Source: Pseudomonadota bacterium (GTDB lineage: Bacteria; Pseudomonadota; Gammaproteobacteria; Burkholderiales; Rhodocyclaceae). Taken from it: a DNA stretch of 64,000 bases. A program made the translations under genes and the position numbers. Positions within the stretch are counted from its first letter, which is position 1. Each line of letters begins with the position of its first letter. Below the pieces are notes generated by a model, which did not search any database, had not been told where the DNA came from, and was given only the letters and a program-made list of their open reading frames with translations. The DNA is taken from NCBI GenBank assembly GCA_018241725.1, contig JAFEDI010000103.1:186001-250000 (forward strand). Direction: 5' to 3'. This document shows, one piece after another, positions 1 through 7,393 of this stretch.

Positions 1-758
1 TTCGCAGCCCCTACCTCGGCAACAGCGCGGTTGTAGAACACGTAACCGAGAAAAGCCGGAAAGACTCCCGTGTAGACGATGCCGGCGAACGCCATCGGCA
101 CTGGATGCAGAACCGCTCCCGTAGCCAGTTCACGCCACGCAAACGGCAGCAGGATCACCAGGCCGATCGCCGTCAGCGCCGCCAGCAGGGCCATCGGATG
201 CACACCGGGGGGACGCCAGCGCAGGCCCAGGGTGTACAAAGCCCAGGACAGTACCGCCGCCAACATCCAGACATCCCCGACATTCAGGCTCAATCCGGCC
301 AGGATTGCCGGATCACCGTGGCTGACGATGGTCAGCACGCCACAGAAAGAGACACCGACACCAAAAAGCTCGAGTCCCTTTGCCCGATGACCGAAAAACC
401 AGGAAATCGCGATGATCGCGATCGGGATGAAGGAATTCAGCAGCGCCGCATTGGTAGCCGTGGTATGGGCAAGGGCGATGTAGGCCAGCGTGTTGTAGGC
501 ACCGACCCCCAGTATGCCCAGCACCAGCATCACGACCCATTGCCGAAGATCCAACCCCTTCAACGTCCACCGATGCGGCCAAGCAAAGGGGAGGGTCAGC
601 AGAAAAGCCAGAATCCAGCGCCCGACAGCCAGGGAAAATGGAGGGACCAGGTCCCGCATTCCCCGCCCAACCACCATGTTGCCTGACCAGAACAGGACGG
701 TGAGCGTCAACAGAAGGTAGGGATGGCCGAGAAAACGTGGGTTGCGGTGATCGAACAC
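1..758 (-). CDS. EamA/DMT-family permease (3' end outside window)
   Basis: Reading the minus strand from a GTG at 758 gives an uninterrupted frame of about 252 codons that runs off the left edge. The protein is very hydrophobic, with repeated helices typical of the ten-helix drug/metabolite transporter superfamily: a WSGNMVVGR start to helix 1, a YNTLAYIALAHTTATNAALL segment at the end of the first EamA repeat, and a second repeat that ends with GYVFYNRAVAEVGAA. No ATG lies upstream before an in-frame stop, so GTG is chosen; its ribosome-binding site is weak. Substrate cannot be predicted. An AT-rich 81-bp repeat lies about 125 bp upstream and probably holds its promoter. Confidence 0.85.
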   Translation of the reverse strand, partial: MFDHRNPRFLGHPYLLLTLTVLFWSGNMVVGRGMRDLVPPFSLAVGRWILAFLLTLPFAWPHRWTLKGLDLRQWVVMLVLGILGVGAYNTLAYIALAHTTATNAALLNSFIPIAIIAISWFFGHRAKGLELFGVGVSFCGVLTIVSHGDPAILAGLSLNVGDVWMLAAVLSWALYTLGLRWRPPGVHPMALLAALTAIGLVILLPFAWRELATGAVLHPVPMAFAGIVYTGVFPAFLGYVFYNRAVAEVGAA

Positions 759-1117
759 GAAAACGGTTTCTGGATGCGTTGACGCGGATTATCAGCGAGA
801 ACCGTCCTCTCGGACACGACGATTGCTGTGCTGCCAAACGGGGTTTGTGTGGGTGTGGCTCCTGCAGTTCAGCTTGGTGTTTTGTTCTTAGTTTTTCTTT
901 ATATATATAAGACTCTGTTAACGGTACACCGCTGTTTTCTGTGGATAACCCAATAAAACATTTATGATTCAAAGCCTTGAATAAGGTAAAAGGTTCTGGA
1001 GAACAGCACTAACAGCACGGGGACAGATTGGGGAGGAAAATTCCGTTTCCCGTAGATCCCTGGCTTGTCCACATTTCCTGCGCCTGTTTACCGTCTGCTT
1101 GTACACAGGAAGCGGCT
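759..1117. other. Intergenic region with repeat copy 1
   Basis: This 359-bp stretch has no credible gene. It holds the first copy of the 81-bp AT-rich repeat (883-963). Between 1065 and 1107 it also has two sequences one base away from a DnaA box (TTGTCCACA at 1065-1073, TTGTACACA at 1099-1107) and a third CTGTTTAC motif at 1084-1091. The rest shows nothing recognisable. Confidence 0.5.
883..963 (-). repeat. 81-bp AT-rich repeat, copy 1, with DnaA-box sequence
   Basis: Pairs with 1445-1525. On the minus strand both copies share AAATGTTTT, then GTTATCCACA, then GTTAACAG or GTAAACAG, then CTTATATATA followed by AAGAAAAAC. TTATCCACA (plus-strand 940-948) is a perfect DnaA-box consensus. Both copies have the same length and orientation, and each lies upstream of a minus-strand gene. 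A promoter region, a duplicated DnaA-responsive element, or part of a replication-related site are all possible. Confidence 0.75.
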
Positions 1118-1387
1118 TCAGAGGGTTTCCGTCAGCGGATACTTGCGGGAAAAGTAGCTGTAGGCTTTGTTCAGGTGGCGTCTACGCAGGAAGTCGAACT
1201 GTTTCTCGGTGATAGATAACTGGTCCCGGAACATCTGATGTACCAGATAAAGTCCTTGAGGGGTCTTCAACAATTCCTTGGCAAGTCCGTGAGCCTGATC
1301 ATCGGAGAGTCCGGTTGCGTCACGTACGATTTGTACGGTTTCCCAGTCCACTTCGATGAAGTCCAGCAAGTCGGTGATCGAAAGCAT
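1118..1387 (-). CDS. Conserved-looking small protein of unknown function (89 aa)
   Basis: An ATG at 1387 follows an AAAGGA ribosome-binding site about six bases upstream and opens an 89-codon frame. The product is soluble and probably mostly helical, with no signal peptide or membrane segment. It begins MLSITDLLDFIEVDWETVQI and has a basic stretch (LRRRHLNKAYSYFSRK) near the C-terminus. I do not recognise a family. Its promoter region is copy 2 of the 81-bp repeat, 58-138 bp upstream. It stands alone, with no co-directional neighbour closer than the permease. Confidence 0.65.
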   Translation of the reverse strand: MLSITDLLDFIEVDWETVQIVRDATGLSDDQAHGLAKELLKTPQGLYLVHQMFRDQLSITEKQFDFLRRRHLNKAYSYFSRKYPLTETL

Positions 1388-1444
1388 GGAGATTCCTTTG
1401 CGGTCGCCGTGGCTTGTTGGACACGGGCTCAGGTTGATAGAGAT

Positions 1445-1525
1445 TGTTGACTGTTTTTCTTTATATATAAGTACTGTTTACGTTTACGCTGCGAGCATTT
1501 TTGTGGATAACACAAAAAAACATTT
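1445..1525 (-). repeat. 81-bp AT-rich repeat, copy 2, with DnaA-box sequence
   Basis: Second copy of the element at 883-963, same orientation, with TTATCCACA at plus-strand 1502-1510, GTAAACAG at 1474-1481 and a CTTATATATAAAG core. It lies between the divergent starts of the 89-codon gene and earP, so it probably includes promoter sequence for one or both. The spacer between the two conserved blocks is the least conserved part. Confidence 0.75.
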
Positions 1526-1555
1526 TTTTATCAATGTCTTGATACGTTGATAAGG

Positions 1556-2839
1556 ATGTCGGAAAGCGACTGCATAGTGTGTGGGAGGATTGTTGAGGAA
1601 ATTTTGCCTCGCCGCCGAAAGAAGCTTTGTGCACAATCTGTCCGCCCGTCCATCCCCGATTTGTCCCCAGTTTTGTCGAAACGTTCTCCCTCTTCCGCTC
1701 CCCTTGCGCCTACCGAGGGCGTTTGGGATGTGTTTTGTCCAGTTGTAGATAATTTTGGCGATATCGGCGTGTGCTGGCGCTTATCCCGGCAACTGGCAAC
1801 GGAGTACCGGGTTGCTGTGCGCCTGTGGGTAGATGACCTGAAGGTCGCCCGCCGACTGATTCCCCAACTCGATGTGCTTGCCATCAGCCAACAGATTGAT
1901 GGTGTGGAAATTCGTCACTGGAGTGTTCCGTTGCCGGACATCGAACCTGGCGAGGTGGTGATTTCGGCTTTTGCAGGCAATCTTCCCGACGCTTTCCTCC
2001 AGGCGATGGCCGGTCGCGCTCCGAAACCGGTGTGGATAAATCTCGAGTACCTCAGTGCTGAGGATTGGGTTGGCGACTGCCATGGTCTGCCGTCACCGCA
2101 TCCGCAACTTCCCCTCACGCAGTTTTTTTTCTTTCCCGGCTTGGGGGCGAATTCGGGGGGATTCATACGCGAGGCTGACTATTTGGCGCGCCGGACGGCT
2201 TTTGTGCCGGCTACTTTCCTGGCCGCGTCTGATCTGCCGGAACGTCGCCCGAAGGAGCTTCGTATTTCCTTGTTCTCCTATGAAAACAAGGGCTTGGTGG
2301 AAATCATAAAAGCTTGGTCGGTTGGGGATGTGCCCGTTACGTGCCTGGTTCCGGAAGGGAGGATCCTGCCCGAACTGGCCGCTGAATTCGGTGTAAGTGG
2401 TTTGCGTGCCGGTGATCAGCTGCTGCGCGGCCAGCTTGTCGTGCGTGTCCTGCCCTTCGTCGAGCAGTGGAAATATGACGAATTGCTGTGGGCGTGCGAT
2501 CTCAATTTCGTGCGTGGCGAGGATTCATTCGTGCGCGCCCAGTGGGCCGAGATCCCTTTCGTATGGCAGATCTACGTGCAGGAGGAGGATGCGCACCTGG
2601 AAAAATTGCGGGCTTTCCTGGCGCGCTACCAGAAAGGACTCGGTCCGGAGCTTGCCAGTGCGTTGTCCGATTTCTGGCTGGCCTGGAATCGGGGGGAAGG
2701 CGTGGCGGCAGCCTGGCCCGCGTTTCTGGCGGCGTTACCAGCTCTCAAGACCCACGCAATCGCGTGGGCGGCACATCTGCAGGAGGGCGGGGATCTCGCC
2801 GCGCGGCTGGTGCAATTCTGTAAACTTAAGTTAGAATAA
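1556..2839 (+). CDS. earP: EF-P arginine rhamnosyltransferase EarP
   Basis: EarP transfers L-rhamnose from dTDP-rhamnose to Arg32 of elongation factor P, which lets EF-P rescue ribosomes stalled at polyproline. Family hallmarks are the N-terminal DNFGDIGVCWRLSRQLA block, which holds the catalytic Asp, the QFFFFPGLG segment, and the C-terminal block beginning RGEDSFVRAQWAEIPFVWQI. The gene for the substrate EF-P follows 54 bp downstream. The start is uncertain: family members normally begin a few residues before the W-D-x-F-C motif, but here the open frame extends about 57 residues further. That extension uses rare codons (ATA, AGG, CGA) and may be leader. Alternatives are TTG at 1604, preceded by GAGGAA, or TTG at 1661 or 1673. 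Confidence 0.95.
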   Translation: MSESDCIVCGRIVEEILPRRRKKLCAQSVRPSIPDLSPVLSKRSPSSAPLAPTEGVWDVFCPVVDNFGDIGVCWRLSRQLATEYRVAVRLWVDDLKVARRLIPQLDVLAISQQIDGVEIRHWSVPLPDIEPGEVVISAFAGNLPDAFLQAMAGRAPKPVWINLEYLSAEDWVGDCHGLPSPHPQLPLTQFFFFPGLGANSGGFIREADYLARRTAFVPATFLAASDLPERRPKELRISLFSYENKGLVEIIKAWSVGDVPVTCLVPEGRILPELAAEFGVSGLRAGDQLLRGQLVVRVLPFVEQWKYDELLWACDLNFVRGEDSFVRAQWAEIPFVWQIYVQEEDAHLEKLRAFLARYQKGLGPELASALSDFWLAWNRGEGVAAAWPAFLAALPALKTHAIAWAAHLQEGGDLAARLVQFCKLKLE

Positions 2840-2893
2840 TAAGTTACCGTTTATCCGTGGCACGTGCCGCGCAATTTGCAAGCAGGAAATAGC

Positions 2894-3454
2894 ATGAAAA
2901 CCGCAATGGAACTCCGCTCCGGCAACGTGATCATGGTGGGCAGCGACGCCCTCGTGGTGCAGAAGGCCGAGTACAACAAGTCCGGCCGTAACGCCGCTGT
3001 CGTCAAGATGAAGCTCAAGAACCTGCTCACCGGTGCGCCGTCCGAGTCGGTTTACAAGGCTGATGACAAGTTTGAAGTCGTCGTTCTCGATCGCAAGGAA
3101 GTCACCTACTCCTACTTCGCCGATCCGATGTACGTTTTCATGGACGCCGAGTACGAACAGTACGAAGTTGAAGCCGAAAACATGACCGACGCGCTGAAGT
3201 ACCTGATCGACGGCATGCCCTGTGAAGTGGTGTTCTTCAACGGCAAGGCCATCTCCGTGGAACTGCCGACCAGCGTCGTGCGCGAAGTGGAATACACCGA
3301 GCCCGCCGTCAAGGGCGATACCTCCGGCAAGGTCCTGAAGCCCGCCCGTATCGCTCCGAGCGGTTTCGAACTGTCCGTGCCCGCTTTCGTGGAAATCGGC
3401 GACAAGATCGAAATCGACACCCGTACCGACGAATACCGCAACCGCGTCAAGTAA
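2894..3454 (+). CDS. efp: Elongation factor P, Arg32 (rhamnosylated) type
   Basis: EF-P binds between the ribosomal P and E sites and stimulates peptide bond formation at consecutive prolines. The 186-residue product has the usual three beta-barrel domains. The tip of domain I reads [12 protein letters not shown], placing arginine at position 32, the residue rhamnosylated by EarP, where E. coli has a lysine modified by EpmA/B. ATG at 2894 is chosen because AGGAA lies seven bases upstream and the product then matches the family length. A strong hairpin terminator follows, so earP and efp appear to form one unit. The dTDP-rhamnose synthesis genes are not in the window. Confidence 0.98.
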   Translation: MKTAMELRSGNVIMVGSDALVVQKAEYNKSGRNAAVVKMKLKNLLTGAPSESVYKADDKFEVVVLDRKEVTYSYFADPMYVFMDAEYEQYEVEAENMTDALKYLIDGMPCEVVFFNGKAISVELPTSVVREVEYTEPAVKGDTSGKVLKPARIAPSGFELSVPAFVEIGDKIEIDTRTDEYRNRVK

Positions 3455-3477
3455 GTCGCGGCTGGCCCGGTCCGGCA

Positions 3478-3510
3478 AAAGGCCACCGTCAGGTGGCCTT
3501 TCGTTTTTTT
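3478..3510 (+). terminator. Rho-independent terminator after efp
   Basis: A perfect 10-bp stem (AAAGGCCACC with GGTGGCCTTT) and a GTCA loop are followed by CG and seven T residues. Confidence 0.93.
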
Positions 3511-3523
3511 CCGAACAAGCTCC

Positions 3524-4069
3524 ATGGCCCTCAAATCCACCATTTTTCGCGCCACATTGAATGTTTCCGACCTGGATCGGGGGCATTTCGGCGAACATGT
3601 GCTGACCCTGGCCCGTCATCCGTCAGAGACTGATGAGAGGATGATGGTGCGCGTGCTGGCTTTTGCGCTGAATGCGGACGAGCGGCTTGAATTCGGACGG
3701 GGGATTTCCTCTGACGACGAGCCCGCCCTGTGGCGCAAGGACGACACGGGGCGCATCCTGGACTGGATCGAGGTTGGTCTGCCGGACGAACGCCTGTTGC
3801 GTCGCGCGGCCGGCCGGGCCGATCAGGTCACGGTTCTCGCCTATGGTGGCCGTACGGTGGATATTTGGTGGCAGAAGGACGCGGCAACGCTGTCCAAACT
3901 GGCAAATCTGAAGGTGCTGGCGCTGGCTCAGGAAGAATCGAAGGCGCTTGCCGCACTGGCGGCGCGCAGCATGGAATTGAGCTGCACGATCCAGGACGGG
4001 CAGCTGTGGTTCTCGGCCGGAGAGACCACTTTGACGCTCAACCCGCGCTGTATTTACCCAGCAGGATAG
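3524..4069 (+). CDS. yaeQ: YaeQ family protein
   Basis: The 181-residue product has the same length as E. coli YaeQ and shares its start (MALKSTIFRATLNVSDLDR), the LARHPSETDERMMVRVLAF block and the DDEPALW, GLPDERLLRRA, IWWQ and TIQDG motifs. The fold belongs to the PD-(D/E)XK nuclease-like superfamily; the biological role is unclear. It lies between the efp terminator and the superoxide dismutase gene and reads alone. The ATG at 3524 gives the canonical start, though no strong ribosome-binding site is visible. Confidence 0.92.
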   Translation: MALKSTIFRATLNVSDLDRGHFGEHVLTLARHPSETDERMMVRVLAFALNADERLEFGRGISSDDEPALWRKDDTGRILDWIEVGLPDERLLRRAAGRADQVTVLAYGGRTVDIWWQKDAATLSKLANLKVLALAQEESKALAALAARSMELSCTIQDGQLWFSAGETTLTLNPRCIYPAG

Positions 4070-4179
4070 GCCCCGGGTATTGCAACGAGGATGACAAAAG
4101 CGTGCCGGAATGCGAATAATGCGCACACCGGCCTTCAGCCTCGGGGGTCGGACAGATAAATCCCGACAGGAGAGTCCGC

Positions 4180-4896
<717 letters not shown>

Positions 4897-4905
4897 TTGC
4901 TTTGG

Positions 4906-4949
4906 AAAACGCCCTGTTGCGGTGCTTTGGACGCTGTAACAGGGGTTTT
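4906..4949. terminator. Possible bidirectional terminator between sodB and the lipid operon
   Basis: AAAACGCCCTGTT and AACAGGGGTTTT can pair with one bulge around a long loop of about 19 bases. The arms end in A and T runs, so it could act on both strands. The long loop makes it weaker than the efp hairpin. Confidence 0.45.
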
Positions 4950-4960
4950 GCCACCGTGGT

Positions 4961-6415
4961 TCAGTCGGGTGTTGTGTCTGGTTCGGCGTGCTGACGCCGC
5001 TGTTGTGTATCAGCAGCAATTTCAGTACGGATCTGCGCCAGATGCTGGGCCCGATCACCCCGATAGAACAGGTTGTAGGCTTCGAAGGGAATCATGCGTC
5101 CATCCGGCTGCACCATGTGTACGCAGGATTTCTTCAGTGCCCGCAGGTCCAGGTTGGCGGCATCCATGAACTGCACGATCAGCACGCGGAAGACGTTTTC
5201 GTAGCCCAGCTGGGGCGCATCGATCTTTGGCAGGCAGCACAGCAGATCGGACAGGCAGCGGGCGCCTGATTCCGGCGAGTGATTGGTGGAAAAGAGCCGG
5301 AACAGCTGCGCCTTGATGGCCGGATCGCGCTCGAAAACGATGGTGTTGGCGGAGCCCGCCAGCAGCGCTTCCGGACCGAGGAAGCGGGTCAGCGGGTGGA
5401 TTTCCTCGCCAAGCTTGAGGGCATAGCCCATGGCCAGGGTGTCCGGGTTACAGGGAACCGGCACGATGTCGTCCAGGCTGAACAAGCCGGACTGTTCGGC
5501 GATACGGCGGCGGATCTCGCTGAGGGTCAGACGGTGCATGCCGGCACTGAAGCCGTCGTTGCGGCCGGCATCTTGGATCGGCTGCAGCGTGACGCCGCGC
5601 ACGCTGGGGCGGGTCAGTGCGTAGCGGATGATGTCGCCGATCTCGTCGTCGTTGACGCCCTTTTTCAGCGTCATTACCAGGGTTGTGGATACGTTGTGGC
5701 GATCGAGGGCGTCCAGGGCCTGTTCGCGGATGCGCCGCAGGTCGGCGCCGCGCAAGTCCTGCAGCGCGTCGGCGCGCAGGGAGTCGAACTGCAGGTAGAT
5801 CTCGATCCCTGGCTTGTATTCGGCCAGCCGGGCGGCAAATTCCGGCTCCTGGGCTAGGCGGATACCGTTGGTGTTCACCATCAGGTGGCGGATTGGCCGG
5901 GCTTTGGCGGCATCGAGGATGGCGAAGAAATCCGGATGGAGTGTCGGTTCGCCGCCGGAAAGCTGCACCACATCCGGTTCGCCCTCGTTGCGGACCACAG
6001 CGTCCAGCATCGACTCGATGACGGCTAGCGGGCGGTGGTTCAGGCGCTCAGGGCCGGAACCGGCATAGCACACCGGGCAGCGCAGGTTGCAGTGATCGGT
6101 CACTTCCAGCACCGTCAGGCAGGAGTGCTGCATGTGGTCTGGGCACAGGCCACAGTCGTAGGGGCAACCGAATTCCATGCGTGTCGAGAAATTCTCGGGC
6201 ATTTCCGGCGTCTTCACGTAAACCTCGCGCCCAAGCCGGTAATAGTCGGCATCGTCGGCGATCAGTATGCGTTCCGTGCCATGGGCCGGGCACCATTTCT
6301 CCAGGAAGACCTGCTCCTTCTTGATCAGGATCTTGGCCTCGACGCGACGCAGGCACTGGGAGCACACCGAGCCAGTGGTGTCATGGAACAGGTAGGGACG
6401 GTTCTTGCGCGACAT
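4961..6415 (-). CDS. Radical SAM protein of the tetraether lipid synthase (Tes/MJ0619)-like family
   Basis: The 484-residue protein has a radical SAM site C109-X3-C113-X2-C116 (CNLRCPVC) and a GGE motif (SGGEPT, 153-158) that binds SAM. Before it lies a Cys-rich N-terminal region (C18, C21, C42, then C84, C88, C91, C99). Further cysteines follow in PVPCNPDT and ARCLSDLLCCLP, and the C-terminal block SCVHMVQPDGRMIPFEAYN ends the conserved part. This arrangement of extra clusters plus a terminal C-V-H...G-R-x-I-P-F motif resembles archaeal Tes, which joins lipid chains through sp3 carbon-carbon bonds. Bacterial homologues are mostly uncharacterised, so the reaction here is inferred. It is the last gene of a minus-strand lipid operon and overlaps the Lgt-like gene by 35 bases. 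Confidence 0.8.
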   Translation of the reverse strand: MSRKNRPYLFHDTTGSVCSQCLRRVEAKILIKKEQVFLEKWCPAHGTERILIADDADYYRLGREVYVKTPEMPENFSTRMEFGCPYDCGLCPDHMQHSCLTVLEVTDHCNLRCPVCYAGSGPERLNHRPLAVIESMLDAVVRNEGEPDVVQLSGGEPTLHPDFFAILDAAKARPIRHLMVNTNGIRLAQEPEFAARLAEYKPGIEIYLQFDSLRADALQDLRGADLRRIREQALDALDRHNVSTTLVMTLKKGVNDDEIGDIIRYALTRPSVRGVTLQPIQDAGRNDGFSAGMHRLTLSEIRRRIAEQSGLFSLDDIVPVPCNPDTLAMGYALKLGEEIHPLTRFLGPEALLAGSANTIVFERDPAIKAQLFRLFSTNHSPESGARCLSDLLCCLPKIDAPQLGYENVFRVLIVQFMDAANLDLRALKKSCVHMVQPDGRMIPFEAYNLFYRGDRAQHLAQIRTEIAADTQQRRQHAEPDTTPD

Positions 6416-7145
6416 GGAGGCGACGCCACTGGCGGAGAGTGAGGGGAAGATAGACGATGAGCGCTAGCGCACAGATCCACTGGATGCCGGATAGACCACT
6501 TGGCCACGGGAAGGGGACGGGCTTGAGTGCGTCGATTCCCAGCCGCCACGCCAGATAGGCGGACAGCATCAGCTTGAAGCGCAATCCGCTGGAGGCCGCC
6601 AAGGACGGAGTGGCCTGGTGCAGAAGCAGCGCGAGCACGCCGGCAAAGGCGATTTCGTAGAGCTGGGTAGGATGGCGTGGAATGCCGTCGCCGAAGTCGA
6701 TCGCCCACGGCAGGGAGGTCGGCACGCCATAGGTGCCGTCATTGAGGCTGGCGAGGAAGCAGCCGATCCGGCCGATCGCCAGTCCGAGGAGGATTGGCAT
6801 CACATAGGCGTCGCCGGTGGAGGTCCGGATTCCAGCCCATTTCTTGGCGATTTCGGTGCTGATCAGGCCACCGAGCAGCCCGCCGACCATCGATTGCCCG
6901 GCCAGCAGCAGGCGCCAGCCGTTGGTTTCATGGAGCAGATGGGGCATTTCGGCCCAGAAAACCAGCTTGTTGCCGATCGCAGCGCCGAGCAGGCAGGCGC
7001 ACAAGACCAGAAAGCGGGGGCCGCGCAGGGCGCTGTCGGTGGTCCGTTGCCGCCGGGAGCGGAAGAACAACTGGCTTCCGGCGGTCAGGCCCAGGGCCTC
7101 GAAGACCGCATGGACGGCATGTGCGGTCGTCGGGTCGGTGATCAC
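6381..7145 (-). CDS. Degenerate prolipoprotein diacylglyceryl transferase (Lgt) homologue
   Basis: A 254-residue polytopic membrane protein. It keeps the Lgt framework: GQSMVGGLLGG (83-93), GRIGCF (125-130) and RHPTQLYE (157-164). Canonical Lgt moves diacylglyceryl from phosphatidylglycerol to lipoprotein cysteines and needs a His in the HGG motif and an Asn in GRIGNF. Here these positions read V-G-G and Cys, so the normal reaction is doubtful. It overlaps the upstream small membrane gene by four bases (ATGA) and the radical SAM gene by 35 bases, implying coupled translation. A role in presenting or transferring diacylglyceryl lipid for the radical SAM enzyme is an inference. The housekeeping lgt should lie elsewhere. 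Confidence 0.8.
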   Translation of the reverse strand: MITDPTTAHAVHAVFEALGLTAGSQLFFRSRRQRTTDSALRGPRFLVLCACLLGAAIGNKLVFWAEMPHLLHETNGWRLLLAGQSMVGGLLGGLISTEIAKKWAGIRTSTGDAYVMPILLGLAIGRIGCFLASLNDGTYGVPTSLPWAIDFGDGIPRHPTQLYEIAFAGVLALLLHQATPSLAASSGLRFKLMLSAYLAWRLGIDALKPVPFPWPSGLSGIQWICALALIVYLPLTLRQWRRLHVAQEPSLPVP

Positions 7146-7378
7146 GAGGCGCGATCGGTTGGTGGGGATGTTCCGTCCTCGTCCTCAGTGTCGTTCCGAT
7201 TGAGGATGGATTTCCAGACAAGCCAGGCCGGCCAGCTGAAAAGGAGGATCGAAACCAGCCCGATACCGGCCATTACCGGTTCATTGGCGCCAAGGACGAC
7301 ACAAACGCCGCCGGCAAAGACAGCCAGCAGCAGGACGATCAGGACTGCGATCTTAATCAGCGCGATGACGATCTTCAC
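7142..7378 (-). CDS. Small two-helix membrane protein, function unknown
   Basis: GTG at 7378 follows AAAGGA about ten bases upstream. The 78-residue product has two hydrophobic segments (about 3-31 and 35-55) and a charged C-terminal tail rich in Asp, Glu and Thr. The stop overlaps the start of the Lgt-like gene (ATGA), so the two are probably coupled. No family is recognised; its position suggests an accessory of the neighbouring membrane enzymes. Confidence 0.7.
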   Translation of the reverse strand: MKIVIALIKIAVLIVLLLAVFAGGVCVVLGANEPVMAGIGLVSILLFSWPAWLVWKSILNRNDTEDEDGTSPPTDRAS

Positions 7379-7393
7379 CGGGCATTCATCCTT

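Noticed and set aside
313-972. Minus-strand open frame overlapping the DMT permease
   Set aside because: It is in another frame than the hydrophobic EamA protein and has no family features.
2031-2039. Perfect DnaA-box sequence inside earP (and another at 4407-4415 in sodB)
   Set aside because: Both lie in conserved codons (VWIN and VDN) and are isolated, so chance matches.
2121-2129. Run of eight T residues in earP as a phase-variation tract
   Set aside because: It encodes the conserved Phe-rich QFFFFPG motif of EarP and is short; no sign of slippage.
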